DNA from: Nonomuraea spiralis
GTDB taxonomy: Bacteria; Actinomycetota; Actinomycetes; Streptosporangiales; Streptosporangiaceae
Length of the DNA stretch: 61,358 bases
Assembly: GCF_014648435.1 (NCBI RefSeq)
Contig: NZ_BMRC01000044.1
Span: 1-61,358 of the forward strand
Reading direction: 5' to 3'
Below the pieces are notes generated by a model. That model searched no databases. It was not told where the DNA came from and saw only the letters and a list, made by a program, of their open reading frames with translations. Both the position numbers and the translations under genes were made by a program. Of this stretch, positions 8,564-17,542 are shown piece after piece. Every line of letters starts with the position of its first letter. Within the stretch, counting starts at the first letter, position 1.

Positions 8564-9505
8564 GTGACCGGCGATGACGTTGTGCTGACAAATCTCGACC
8601 AGCCGCTGTTCGACGGGTCCGGCGCCACTAAGCGCGACCTGGTCGACTACCTCGACGCGGTCGCCGGCCGCATCGTCCCGGCGCTGCGCGGGCGGGCCCT
8701 GTCGGTGTTGCGGGTACGGCCCGGCCAGGAGCCCTTCATGCAGAAGAACCTGCCCAAATACGCTCCTTCCTGGATCAGGACGGTCAACGTCTGGGCCGAG
8801 GCGTCCCGGCGGCAGGTGTCGTACGCGCTGTGCGACGACCGGCGCACCCTGCTGTGGTTCGCCAACCAGCGGGCCGTCGAGTACCACCCGGCGCTGTTCC
8901 TGGGCGGGCATCCCACGCACATGATCCTCGACCTCGATCCGCCGGAGGGCAGCGACTCCTTCCCGCTCGCCGTACGGGCCGCCCTCCTCGTCCGTCAGGC
9001 GCTCGCCGACGCCGGGCTGGCGGGCGCGGTCAAGACCAGCGGGGCCAAGGGCGTGCACGTGTTCGTCCCGGTCCCGCCGGGCACGGGCGTGGAGGACCTG
9101 GCCGCGGCCACCCGGGCCCTGGCCGCCCGCGCCGAGCGCATCGACCCGGACCTGGCCACCACGGCGTTCATCAGGGAGGACCGCGCGGGCAAGGTGTTCA
9201 TCGACTCCACCAGGGCCGGCGGGGCCACCGTCGTGTCGGCCTACAGCCCGCGGGTGCGGCCGGGGGTGCCGGTCTCGTTCCCGGTCCCGTGGGAGGAGAT
9301 CGACCGGGTCGCGCCCGCCGACTTCACCATCCACAACGCGGCCGGGCTGCTCGGCGACCGCGACCCGTGGGCGGAGCTCATGCCGGAGGCGCGCCCGCTG
9401 CCGGCCGACCTGGTCGCGGAGGGGCACACGATCCCGGTGGCCCGCGTACAGGCGATGCACGAGGGGAAGCGCCGTGCCCGTGCTCGCCGGGCCGAGTCGC
9501 CGTAA
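8564..9505 (+). CDS. LigD-type DNA primase/polymerase domain protein
   Basis: Stand-alone polymerase domain of the LigD family (archaeo-eukaryotic primase superfamily), about 313 residues, which adds nucleotides at DNA ends during non-homologous end joining. The metal-binding DLD (about residues 123-125, after HMIL) and KTSGAKGVHV motif (157-166) are present, as are a QKNLP segment near the start and the C-terminal WEEI region. No ligase, nuclease domain or Ku gene is fused or adjacent. GTG at 8564 is used; an in-frame GTG at 8555 is an alternative and neither has a strong ribosome binding site. Confidence 0.88.
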   Translation: MTGDDVVLTNLDQPLFDGSGATKRDLVDYLDAVAGRIVPALRGRALSVLRVRPGQEPFMQKNLPKYAPSWIRTVNVWAEASRRQVSYALCDDRRTLLWFANQRAVEYHPALFLGGHPTHMILDLDPPEGSDSFPLAVRAALLVRQALADAGLAGAVKTSGAKGVHVFVPVPPGTGVEDLAAATRALAARAERIDPDLATTAFIREDRAGKVFIDSTRAGGATVVSAYSPRVRPGVPVSFPVPWEEIDRVAPADFTIHNAAGLLGDRDPWAELMPEARPLPADLVAEGHTIPVARVQAMHEGKRRARARRAESP

Positions 9506-9627
9506 TGTCCGGATATTGACGCATTGGCGTAGGCCGATAGACCTTCTCAGGGGTGCTTCGGCGGGTTACTTTCCGAATCACTGCGGCTCGGGGGATTTCT
9601 CCGCATCTCACTCCTAGGGGAGCCTGC

Positions 9628-11130
9628 ATGCGCAGAATCATCATCGCGTTGGTCACCGCTCTCGCCTTACCCGTCGCCATGGCGGTCCCGGCGAGCGCGG
9701 GCCCACTCGACGACGTCTTCGCCAAGCTGCTCGTGAAGCAGGTCAAGGGCGAGAACGTCAGGAAACACCTGGAAGCACTCCAGTCGATCGCGAACGCCAA
9801 CGGCGGCACCCGCGCCGCCGGAACACCCGGCTACAACGCCTCCCGCGACTACGTGGCGGGCAAGCTGCGCAAGGCCGGTTACAAGGTCACACTCCAGCCG
9901 ATCAACTTCGTCCAGAGCTGGACCGAGAACAGCCCGCCCACACTCGCCCGGACCGCGCCGGACGCCAAGTCGTACGCGTCGAACGAGGACTTCTACTCCT
10001 TCGAGCCCTCACCGGCCGGTGACGTGACCGCGCAGGTCCAGGGCGTGGACCTGATCCTGCCCCCGACCCCGACGCCCACCTCGACCAGCGGCTGCGAGGA
10101 GTCGGACTTCGCCGGGTTCGTGGCCGGACGCATCGCGCTCATCCAGCGCGGTACGTGCGCGTTCGCCCAGAAGATCCGCAACGCGGGCCGGGCCGGCGCG
10201 TCCGGGATCATCGTGTTCAACGAGGGCCAGCCGGGCCGGACCGAGGCCTACCCGCTGGACATCGGCGAGTGGCGGGCGAACGTGCCCATGGTCTTCGCCG
10301 ACTTCGCCGTCGGCAACGAGCTGGCCACCGGCACGCCCACCGTACGGCTCAAGGTCGACTCCACCCTCGTCCTCGGCACCAACGACAACGTGATCGCCGA
10401 GTCCCGGTTCGGTGACCCGGGCAACGTCGTCATGATCGGCGGCCACCTGGACAGCGTGACCGTCGGGCCCGGCATCAACGACAACGGCTCGGGCAGCGCG
10501 ACCATCCTCGAGGTGGCCGAGGAGATGGCGCACTTCCCGGTCAAGAACAAGGTGCGGTTCGCGTTCTGGGCCGCCGAGGAGATCGGCCTGCTCGGCTCCG
10601 ACCAGTACGTCGCGTCGCTGTCCCAGGCACAACGCGACAAGATCCGGGTCTACCTGAACTTCGACATGGTCGCCTCGCCCAACTACGCGTACAAGCTCTA
10701 TGACGGCGACAACTCCGACAACCAGGGCTCGCCGGCCGGCCCGCCCGGATCGGCGCAGATCGAACGGCAGCTCGCCGACTTCTACGGCTCCCGCCACCTG
10801 CCCACCGTGGGCACCGACTTCGACGGGCGTTCGGACTACGGGCCGTTCATCGCGGTCGGCATCCCCGCGGGCGGGATCTTCACCGGCGCGGAGGGCATCA
10901 AGACGGCGGAGGAGGCCGCGCTGTTCGGCGGCGTCGCCGGACTCCCGTACGACGCCTGCTACCACCAGGCGTGCGACACGATCGCCAACATCAACGCGAC
11001 CGCGCTCGACGTGGACGCCGACGCGGTCGCCGACTCGACGGCCAGGTTCGCCTTCAACCTGCGCGGCATCCCGCCGCGGACCGCCGCGACCGCGGCCAGG
11101 TCCGCGGTCGCGGTGCAGTCGGCGAGCTGA
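9628..11130 (+). CDS. secreted M28-family aminopeptidase with PA domain
   Basis: Exported zinc aminopeptidase of 500 residues resembling the Streptomyces aminopeptidases of family M28. Residues 1-25 form a signal peptide ending ASA. A PA (protease-associated) domain occupies about 130-240 (CEESDF, RGTCAFAQK). The catalytic part shows GGHLDS, GINDNGSG, WAAEEIGLLGS, NFDMV and a final YHQACD, supplying the expected His, Asp, Glu-Glu, Asp and His ligands. AGGGGAG is well placed before ATG 9628. It is single, with a strong hairpin directly after its stop. Confidence 0.94.
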   Translation: MRRIIIALVTALALPVAMAVPASAGPLDDVFAKLLVKQVKGENVRKHLEALQSIANANGGTRAAGTPGYNASRDYVAGKLRKAGYKVTLQPINFVQSWTENSPPTLARTAPDAKSYASNEDFYSFEPSPAGDVTAQVQGVDLILPPTPTPTSTSGCEESDFAGFVAGRIALIQRGTCAFAQKIRNAGRAGASGIIVFNEGQPGRTEAYPLDIGEWRANVPMVFADFAVGNELATGTPTVRLKVDSTLVLGTNDNVIAESRFGDPGNVVMIGGHLDSVTVGPGINDNGSGSATILEVAEEMAHFPVKNKVRFAFWAAEEIGLLGSDQYVASLSQAQRDKIRVYLNFDMVASPNYAYKLYDGDNSDNQGSPAGPPGSAQIERQLADFYGSRHLPTVGTDFDGRSDYGPFIAVGIPAGGIFTGAEGIKTAEEAALFGGVAGLPYDACYHQACDTIANINATALDVDADAVADSTARFAFNLRGIPPRTAATAARSAVAVQSAS

Positions 11131-11136
11131 GAGGGT

Positions 11137-11165
11137 GATCCCGGGCGGGGCCTCCGCCCGGGATC
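11137..11165. terminator. bidirectional hairpin terminator
   Basis: GATCCCGGGCGG (11137-11148) pairs perfectly with CCGCCCGGGATC (11154-11165) around a 5-base loop, followed by TTT. It lies between the convergent ends of the M28 peptidase and the membrane protein gene, six bases after the former's stop. Confidence 0.85.
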
Positions 11166-11167
11166 TT

Positions 11168-11779
11168 TCAGTTGGACGTACGCGCGGGGGAACGCAGGGC
11201 GGCGACCATGGCCGCCGGGTCGTCGGCGAAGAAACGGATCGAGGTGACCTCGGCCCGCTTGCCGAGCGGCCGGACCGCGACGACCGGCTCGCCGAGCTCC
11301 ACCGTCACGTTCGTCCGGGACGCGACCGCGACGTTCAGCCGCCCGCCGTCCACCGTGATGAACCCGTTCTCGTTGTAGCTCTGGGTGACGCGGACCGAGG
11401 TGATGAGGTCGCGCGGCACACGGAGGTCGAAGTAGGCGGCGTACCGTACGCGCAGCTCGTCCTCGGTGACCACGTGTGGCCTGGTGACGGAGGCGGCGGC
11501 CATGAACACGACGAACAGCAGGCTGTACAGGTCGAGGATCAGCACCGGCACGCGCACCGCCGACGGCACGTCGTTCACCAGCAGCAGCAGGTCGACGACC
11601 CCCGTCTCGACGGCCATCGCGAACATGAACAGGCCCAGCGTGAACGCCTGCTCCTTGGCGTACGACAGGGGGGTCGCGCCGTCCGGCACGCCGTGCCGCC
11701 GCCGGGCGGCCCACAACCCCACGCTGGTCATGCCGGCCAGCTCGAACCTCAGGGCCGCGCGTACGACGTGCAACATCAC
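11168..11779 (-). CDS. membrane protein of unknown function
   Basis: A 203-residue protein with two clear membrane spans (about 48-70 and 78-98) followed by a soluble C-terminal domain rich in beta-strand-like alternation (residues 100-200). It is translated as a unit with the MerR gene: its GTG (11779) and next-codon ATG (11776) overlap the MerR stop in GTGATG, and GAAGGAGAG precedes them. The coupling suggests that the MerR protein controls this gene or that the two act together. No family was recognised; the C-terminal half might be a PH-like fold, but that is a guess. Confidence 0.65.
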   Translation of the reverse strand: MMLHVVRAALRFELAGMTSVGLWAARRRHGVPDGATPLSYAKEQAFTLGLFMFAMAVETGVVDLLLLVNDVPSAVRVPVLILDLYSLLFVVFMAAASVTRPHVVTEDELRVRYAAYFDLRVPRDLITSVRVTQSYNENGFITVDGGRLNVAVASRTNVTVELGEPVVAVRPLGKRAEVTSIRFFADDPAAMVAALRSPARTSN

Positions 11780-12537
11780 GCTCTCTCCTTCAGCTTGGTG
11801 AACACCAGCCGGAGCACCTCCGCCTGCGCGGGCGACAGCTCCCCGGTCATCGCCTCCATCCAGGACAGCTCGGCCGCGGGACCGGACGGCATCATCCCGG
11901 CCAGTTCGTCCGGGACGTGAGCGGCCATCTCCTCGGCGAGCGGCCCGACCCGCTCGTCCCCGGCCTCCGCGTCCGCCAGCTCGTCGAGGCGCCGGTACAG
12001 CGCGTGCCCAGCGTCGAGCTTGCCCGGCTCGGTCATGGGCCGCATCAGCTCGGCCAGGTTCGCCTGGCCCTCCTCGTCGGACAACACGGTCGCCAGGGTC
12101 AGCAGCTCGTGGTCGAACGCCCCGAAGACCGACCCGCCGCTGCCCAGGTCGCGCAGCACGTCCGCCGCGTCGGGCGACATCATCGAGTCGGGGCTCAGCT
12201 CCGGCTGCGCGAGCAGCGCCGCCAGTCGGGCCCGCCGCGCCGCGATGGCCTCCTGCTGCCTGGCCAGGTCGTCGTCCAGCTCCCGCAACGCCTCCCGGAA
12301 GTCCGCACCCCGGAAGTCCGCGCCCCGGTCGCCGGACAGCGCGTCCCGCAACTCCTCCAACGACAACCCGAGCCCGGCCAGATGCCGCACCCGCGCCAGC
12401 CGTACGGCGTCGCGCATCCGGTACTCGCGATAACCGTTGGGAAGCCGCTCAGGCTCGGGCAGAAGGCCCAGATGGTGGTAGTACCGCACGGTACGGGTAG
12501 AAACCCCGACCAGCGCGGCCAACTCGCCGATCCGCAT
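11776..12537 (-). CDS. MerR-family transcription regulator
   Basis: MerR regulator of 253 residues. The winged helix-turn-helix (1-70) reads MRIGELAALVGVSTRTVRYYHHLGLL followed by the usual wing, shown here only in outline as residues 1-70; a coiled-coil dimerisation helix follows (about 75-115). The C-terminal 130 residues are acidic and helical with no cysteine cluster, so the effector is unlikely to be a metal. A duplicated GADFR pentapeptide sits at the start of the coiled coil. It overlaps the next gene by four bases and is preceded by a typical MerR promoter. Confidence 0.9.
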   Translation of the reverse strand: MRIGELAALVGVSTRTVRYYHHLGLLPEPERLPNGYREYRMRDAVRLARVRHLAGLGLSLEELRDALSGDRGADFRGADFREALRELDDDLARQQEAIAARRARLAALLAQPELSPDSMMSPDAADVLRDLGSGGSVFGAFDHELLTLATVLSDEEGQANLAELMRPMTEPGKLDAGHALYRRLDELADAEAGDERVGPLAEEMAAHVPDELAGMMPSGPAAELSWMEAMTGELSPAQAEVLRLVFTKLKERA

Positions 12538-12543
12538 GCCCTC

Positions 12544-12574
12544 ATTAGACAGGTTGACGTCGCGTCAAGGTCAA
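12544..12574 (-). promoter_or_regulatory. MerR-type autoregulated promoter
   Basis: On the minus strand the order is -35 TTGACC (12574-12569), a 19-bp spacer holding the dyad TTGACG-CGA-CGTCAA (12568-12554), and -10 TCTAAT (12549-12544). A 19-bp spacer with a central dyad is the hallmark of promoters untwisted by MerR proteins. The ATG follows the -10 by six bases, so the transcript is probably leaderless. Confidence 0.8.
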
Positions 12575-12703
12575 CCCGATGTGGACCGGCCGGTGGGGTT
12601 GTGCTTCGAGGGGGCGCGTACGTCTTCGTTGTGTGGCTCGACATGACGATTCGCGGATGTGGTGGTGACGCCGTAGCGATCTTGCGGCGACAGGATCACA
12701 GCC

Positions 12704-13594
12704 ATGAAGCGCATCCCCCTCCTTCTCTCCTCCGTCGCGCTGCTGACGCTGATCGCCACCCCGGCTCAGGCCGCCGCGCTCCGCCCGGTCCTCGTGCAGC
12801 CGTACGCCGACCTCACCGAAGGCGTCACCGTCGCGCCGGACGGCACGATCTACGTCGGGCTGCTGACCAAGGGCGAGATCAGGAAGTACGACAACACGGG
12901 CACCGACAGCCTGCTGGCGACCCTGCCCATCGGCGAAGGCAAGCTGAACGGCCTGGCCACCGACCGGCGCGGCAACGTCTACGCCGCGCTCAACTCCGGC
13001 CAGGCCGCCACCAACGGCATCTGGCGCATCACCTCGTACGGCGAGGCCAAGCTCTACGCCGCCCTGCCGATCGGCTTCGCCAACGGCCTCGCCTTCGGGC
13101 CCGACGGCGCGCTCTACGTCACCGACACCACGAACAGCGTGGTCTACCGCGTGGACGACGGCAAGGCAGCGGTCTGGGCGAAGTCGCCCCTGCTCGTCGG
13201 CTCGGACGGCACGGGTGCGAACGGCATCGCCTGGCGTTCGGGCGCGTTCTACGTGGCGGTGTCCGACGAGGCGCAGATCGTCCGCATCCCGTACGGCAAG
13301 GGCGGCAAGGCGGGCGTGCCGACCGTGTACGTCAAGGACGCCAAGCTGGCCGGCGCCGACGGCGTGGCCTTCGACGTGCGCGGGCAGCTCTACGTCCCGA
13401 GCTACACGGGCAACACCCTCAGCATCGTCCGTACCGGCGGCGGTGTGGAGGTCCTGGCCGACAAGCTGGACAGTCCGGCCAGCCTGGCGTTCGACGGCAA
13501 GGCGCTCTACTTCGTCAACATCGGCGGCAACGGCGCGCCCAGCCTGATGAAGACCAAGGTCAAGCTCGCCGGCCAGCCGCTGCTGCGCGGCTGA
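12704..13594 (+). CDS. secreted beta-propeller protein, ScyD/ScyE or SMP-30-like
   Basis: Exported protein of 296 residues with a signal peptide (1-24, cleavage after AQA). The mature part is a series of about six blades with the recurring pattern of a hydrophobic strand, a GxDGxxY-type turn and an aromatic (APDGTIYVG, DRRGNVYAA, GPDGALYVT, DVRGQLYVP), as in NHL/SMP-30 beta-propellers and the ScyD/ScyE family. Such proteins bind ligands or act as lactonases outside the cell. No catalytic metal site could be pinned down, so a binding role is as likely. Confidence 0.82.
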   Translation: MKRIPLLLSSVALLTLIATPAQAAALRPVLVQPYADLTEGVTVAPDGTIYVGLLTKGEIRKYDNTGTDSLLATLPIGEGKLNGLATDRRGNVYAALNSGQAATNGIWRITSYGEAKLYAALPIGFANGLAFGPDGALYVTDTTNSVVYRVDDGKAAVWAKSPLLVGSDGTGANGIAWRSGAFYVAVSDEAQIVRIPYGKGGKAGVPTVYVKDAKLAGADGVAFDVRGQLYVPSYTGNTLSIVRTGGGVEVLADKLDSPASLAFDGKALYFVNIGGNGAPSLMKTKVKLAGQPLLRG

Positions 13595-13615
13595 TCCCGG
13601 CATCGTCCCTTCACC

Positions 13616-13643
13616 GACAGGCCCTGGCAAGCCAGGGCCTGTC
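13616..13643. terminator. bidirectional hairpin terminator
   Basis: GACAGGCCCTGGC (13616-13628) and GCCAGGGCCTGTC (13631-13643) form a perfect 13-bp stem between two convergent genes (propeller protein and LysR regulator). Confidence 0.88.
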
Positions 13644-13647
13644 GCGT

Positions 13648-14517
13648 TCACCCGTCGTCGCGGCCGATCAGGTCGAGGAAGGCCGCGGCCGCCGGGGACG
13701 GGTGATTCGTCCAGATCAGGTGCTCCACCCGCGCCGGGGCGTCGCGCAGCCGGACGATGCCGAGGTTCGCGAAGCGCGGCGCGTACGCGGCCGGGAGCAG
13801 GCCCACGCCGAGCCCGTGCCGTACGAGGTCGACCATGAACTCGGCGGAGGAGACCTCGAAGGAGACCTCGCGCTCCACGCCGGCGGCGGCGAACGCCTGA
13901 TCCGACTGGATGCGCCCGGCGTGACCGGCCCGGAAGTCGATGAACGACTCGCCGGCCAGGCCGCGCAGGTCCGTCACCTCGCCGGCCAGGCGGTGGTCCG
14001 GCGCGACCACGGCGACCAGCTCACCCCTGGCCAGCGGACGGCTGCGTACGGCCTTCGGCTCGGCGCGCGGCGGCAGGCCGAGGAAGGCGACGTCCACGTC
14101 GGCCCGCCGGACGCGTTCGATCAGCTCCTCGCTGCCTGAGGAGGTGAGCGTGATGTGCACCCGCGGGTGCCGGCGGCGGAACTCCTTCAGCAGGACCGGC
14201 AGGTCGACGGCCGCCACCGTGGGGATCGAGCCGACCGCCAGCCGCCCGCGGATCTCCCCGCTGGCCGCCGCGACCTCGGCCCGCGCCCGGTCGGCGGCCT
14301 CCAGGCACTCGCGGGCCGCGGGCAGGAACGCCTCACCGGCCGACGTCAGGCGTACGCGCCGGCTGGTGCGTTCGAACAGCCGGGCGCCGAGTTCCCGTTC
14401 CAGCGCGGCGATCTGATGGCTGAGCGCCGACTGGACGACCCGGCAGCGCTCGGCGGCCCTGGTGAAGTTGCTGGTCTCGGCGACGGCGACGACGTACCTC
14501 AGCTGCTGGAGCTCCAT
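13648..14517 (-). CDS. LysR-family transcription regulator
   Basis: LysR regulator of 289 residues: N-terminal winged helix (1-60) with MELQQLRYVVAVAE, a recognition region RCRVVQSALSHQIAALE and the wing RRVRLTSAGEAF, then a periplasmic-binding-like effector domain (about 90-289). It is divergent from the MFS exporter at 14598, the classic layout in which the regulator represses or activates its neighbour in response to the exported compound. A dyad at 14537-14548 lies between them. Effector unknown. Confidence 0.93.
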   Translation of the reverse strand: MELQQLRYVVAVAETSNFTRAAERCRVVQSALSHQIAALERELGARLFERTSRRVRLTSAGEAFLPAARECLEAADRARAEVAAASGEIRGRLAVGSIPTVAAVDLPVLLKEFRRRHPRVHITLTSSGSEELIERVRRADVDVAFLGLPPRAEPKAVRSRPLARGELVAVVAPDHRLAGEVTDLRGLAGESFIDFRAGHAGRIQSDQAFAAAGVEREVSFEVSSAEFMVDLVRHGLGVGLLPAAYAPRFANLGIVRLRDAPARVEHLIWTNHPSPAAAAFLDLIGRDDG

Positions 14518-14536
14518 CGAACAATCGTGTCACGCG

Positions 14537-14548
14537 ATCGATCTCGAT
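14537..14548. promoter_or_regulatory. candidate LysR operator
   Basis: ATCGA-TC-TCGAT is a perfect dyad in the 80-bp divergent region between the LysR gene and the MFS gene, and contains a T-N11-A frame (14538-14550) as expected for LysR boxes. Assigned by position and pattern. Confidence 0.5.
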
Positions 14549-14597
14549 GAAAACTATGTGTTGGACTCATTAATCAGGTCTCCAGCACCCTTGTCCC

Positions 14598-15803
14598 ATG
14601 ACGCAAACTCTTTCGACGCAGCCGGCGCGCTCGGCTTTCAGGGCCTGGGCGGGTGTCGCCGCCATCACGGCCAGTCTCTTTGTCTTCCTCACGACCGAAT
14701 TGATGCCGGTGGGCCTGCTCACCCCGCTCAGCGAGAGTTTGGACATCTCGGTGGGCGCGGCCGGGCTGATGGTGACGTTGCAGGGCGTCTCGGCCGGGCT
14801 CGGCGTGCCGTTCATCGTGGCGTGGAGCAGGCGGGTGAACCGGCGGCTGCTGCTGTCCACGTTGCTGGCGGTGCTGGCCCTGGGGAACCTGGTGACGGGC
14901 ATCGCGCCCAATTACACGGTGATCCTGACGACCCGGCTTCTGCTGGGCTTCGCCAGCGGCGTGTTCTGGGCCATCGGCGTGAGCATGGCCATGCGGCTCG
15001 TCCCGGAGCGGCACGCGAACCGGGCCGCCGCGATCGTGATGTCCGGCATCTCGATCGCCACCGTGGTCGGCATCCCGGTCGGGACCCTCCTGGAGAGCCT
15101 CACCGACTGGCGCAGCACCTTCCTGATCTGGAGCGGCCTGAGCGCGCTGGTGTTCGTGGCGGTCGCCGTCATGATCCCGTCGCTGCCGTCGGCGAACGCG
15201 GTCTCGGTCCGCGAGGTGTTCGGGCTCCCGCTCAGGAACGTGCCGCTGCGCATGGTGCTGTTCACGGTCGTGCTTTTCGTGCTCGGCCACTTCGGGGCCT
15301 ACACCTTCGTACGGCCCTTCATGGAGGCCAACGCGGGCGCCTCGCCGCTGCTGGTGACCGGGGTGCTGATGGTGTTCGGCGTCGCCGGCGCGATCGGGAA
15401 CTTCGTCGCCGGGCACACCGTGAACCGGAACCTGCGGGGCAGCTTCGTCGTCGGCGCCGCGGGTCTCGTGACGGCCATGCTGCTGCTGCTCGCGATCGGC
15501 GACAGCGCCACGGGGGCGATCGTGGCGCTGGTCGTCTGGGGGTTGTCGTTCGGGGTCGTGCAGCTCGCCCAGGTCAACATGACGCTCGCCGCCGCGCCGG
15601 AGACCTTCGAGGCCGCCATGTCGCTCAACACGATGGCGTACAACACCTCGATCGCGCTCGGGGCGCTCTTCGGCGGGCTGTTCGCCGACAACCTCGGGGT
15701 CACCAGCGTCGTCTGGTTCGGCGTGGCGCTGACGGCGGGGTCGCTGCTGCTCAACCTGGCCACCGGCCGGAGGACCGCGCGGTCCGTCCAGCCGGTCGCG
15801 TGA
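14598..15803 (+). CDS. MFS exporter, DHA1 (12-span) type
   Basis: Major facilitator of 401 residues with about 12 spans, related to the arabinose-efflux/chloramphenicol-resistance group. Seen: TTELMPVGLLTPLS in span 1 (typical of this group), the WSRRVNRR loop after span 2, and GIPVGTLLESLTDWRSTFL for the antiporter motif in span 5. It is divergent from the LysR regulator, its likely controller. There is no clear ribosome binding site at ATG 14598. The exported compound cannot be read from the sequence. Confidence 0.92.
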   Translation: MTQTLSTQPARSAFRAWAGVAAITASLFVFLTTELMPVGLLTPLSESLDISVGAAGLMVTLQGVSAGLGVPFIVAWSRRVNRRLLLSTLLAVLALGNLVTGIAPNYTVILTTRLLLGFASGVFWAIGVSMAMRLVPERHANRAAAIVMSGISIATVVGIPVGTLLESLTDWRSTFLIWSGLSALVFVAVAVMIPSLPSANAVSVREVFGLPLRNVPLRMVLFTVVLFVLGHFGAYTFVRPFMEANAGASPLLVTGVLMVFGVAGAIGNFVAGHTVNRNLRGSFVVGAAGLVTAMLLLLAIGDSATGAIVALVVWGLSFGVVQLAQVNMTLAAAPETFEAAMSLNTMAYNTSIALGALFGGLFADNLGVTSVVWFGVALTAGSLLLNLATGRRTARSVQPVA

Positions 15804-15821
15804 AGGACGCGGACGTCCGCC

Positions 15822-17408
15822 TCACGGCAGTCGCCGCGCGGCGGTCGCCTCCCACGTCCGCAGGTACGATTCCGCGCCGCTCGCCAGGTCACGGACGATG
15901 TCCTGCCCGGCGAGCAGGCGCATGTCCTCGATCCAGTCGGGGACCAGTCCGTAGTTGGCGACGCCGTCCACGTTGACGTCCCAGACCCGCTGCCCGGTAC
16001 GCTGCCGGTCCAGCCGTACGCTCCCGTCGAAGGACGCGAACGGGTACGTCACGGGGTTCGCGGCGCTGCCCGCGCGCGGCGCGGGCAGCCGGCCCATGCC
16101 GTTGACGTCCAGGCCGTAGCCGTATCCGGGGACGTTGTACTGCTGCCGCAGCGGCGCCGTACGCCGCCACTCCGCGACGAAGTCCTGGGAGTTGTGGCCG
16201 TACTGGGTGATCATGCCGCCGAGGGCGTAGACGCGGGCGAAGAAGTTCGGGTCGGCCCAGCTGTGCGAGGAGATCACGCCCGGGTAGCGCGCCGCCTCCA
16301 GCAAGCCGAGCGTCTGGGCGGCGGCCTTGACGCTCATGTGGTCGATCTCCACCATCATGCCGCGCCGGATCATGCCCTGCACCATGTACGTCCCGAGCGA
16401 GGTCAGCCCCCGGGTGTTGCAGTGGGGCGCCGGCGGATACAGCGGGAGCGAGACGCCCGGCGGCAGCAGCCGCGCGATCTGGTCGGGCAGCACGCCGGCC
16501 GGGTCGATGGTGTTGTCGTGCTCGGGCCCGGTGCAGGTGCGGGCCTGCCAGAACGAGCCGGTGGCGAGCAGGTTGCCGACGTTGACGATCGCGCCCTGGG
16601 TGCCGGAGTCGAAGCGCACGCCGCACAGCGCGTTGTCGTACTTGTGGCAGACGAACATGCTGCGCACGCCGAGCGTGTACATCTCGTCCAGGCCCCGGTC
16701 GATCTGTGCCTTGGTGCACTGGGGGATGCCGAGGATCTGCCGGCAGCCGAACGGCTCCGACGTCTCGATCCCGAGGACGACCGCCAGCTTGCCGGCCGCG
16801 GCCACGCTCCGGGCGTCGGCCGGGTTGTCGACGATGCGGAACCAGCCCTGGCCGGGGCCGCCCGACTCCGCGTCGATGTGGTCCTGCAGCTCGCGGGCCC
16901 GCTGGGCCTGGAGCCTGATGGAGCTCATCTCGTCGCAGGAGTACTTCTTCAGCGGGTAGATCGCGCAGAGCTGCCGGTTGGCCACCAGGTCGTTGACCAG
17001 CACCCGCAGCCCGCCCCGCCAGGCGCGTTCGACCCAGGTGTAGTACGCCTGCTGGTGGGTCAGCGAGTCGTTGGCGGGCCAGTCGCGGAAGGTGGGCCAG
17101 CCCACCGGGTCGTGGGTGCCGGTGGGTTTGCCGGTCCTGGTGAAGTTCTCGTACCAGGCCAGCTCGCCGTTCGGGTAGTGGTCGGGGCAGTCGGTCAGCG
17201 CCCGTTCGATGCCGTCGGGATCGTACGGCTTGCCGCACATGAGCATGCCGCCGAACGCCTCGTACGAGAACAGGTGGCTGTGGCCGTCGACGAAGCCGCT
17301 CACGGCGGCGGCCGTCTGCGCGGCGGCGGTGGGGACGGACGGCGCGACCAGCGCGCCGGTCAGGAGAAGGACGGCTGCGGCCGCCCTGCGGATGAGTCGG
17401 TGGAGCAC
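15822..17408 (-). CDS. secreted metal-dependent hydrolase, M19-like
   Basis: Exported protein of 528 residues in the amidohydrolase fold. A signal peptide covers about 1-32 from the GTG at 17408, which is chosen because GGGAGG stands eight bases upstream; an ATG at 17447 is less likely. The metal site begins DGHSHLF; later motifs EIDHMSVKA and ISSHSW match the pattern in membrane dipeptidases (family M19), where metal-binding His residues sit in these strands. The protein is longer than M19 enzymes and cysteine-rich (several CxxC-spaced pairs), so it is a distant branch. Substrate unknown. Confidence 0.75.
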   Translation of the reverse strand: MLHRLIRRAAAAVLLLTGALVAPSVPTAAAQTAAAVSGFVDGHSHLFSYEAFGGMLMCGKPYDPDGIERALTDCPDHYPNGELAWYENFTRTGKPTGTHDPVGWPTFRDWPANDSLTHQQAYYTWVERAWRGGLRVLVNDLVANRQLCAIYPLKKYSCDEMSSIRLQAQRARELQDHIDAESGGPGQGWFRIVDNPADARSVAAAGKLAVVLGIETSEPFGCRQILGIPQCTKAQIDRGLDEMYTLGVRSMFVCHKYDNALCGVRFDSGTQGAIVNVGNLLATGSFWQARTCTGPEHDNTIDPAGVLPDQIARLLPPGVSLPLYPPAPHCNTRGLTSLGTYMVQGMIRRGMMVEIDHMSVKAAAQTLGLLEAARYPGVISSHSWADPNFFARVYALGGMITQYGHNSQDFVAEWRRTAPLRQQYNVPGYGYGLDVNGMGRLPAPRAGSAANPVTYPFASFDGSVRLDRQRTGQRVWDVNVDGVANYGLVPDWIEDMRLLAGQDIVRDLASGAESYLRTWEATAARRLP

Positions 17409-17542
17409 GGGACCACCTCCCAGGCTGCGGTACCGGGGTCGCCGCAAGCATCCACCGCCGGAAGGGGTCCGGCAAGACTAAACATGAGCTGATCTCATCT
17501 AAATCCCGGTCGCCGGGATGCCCGAAATGCCGTACATCCGGA

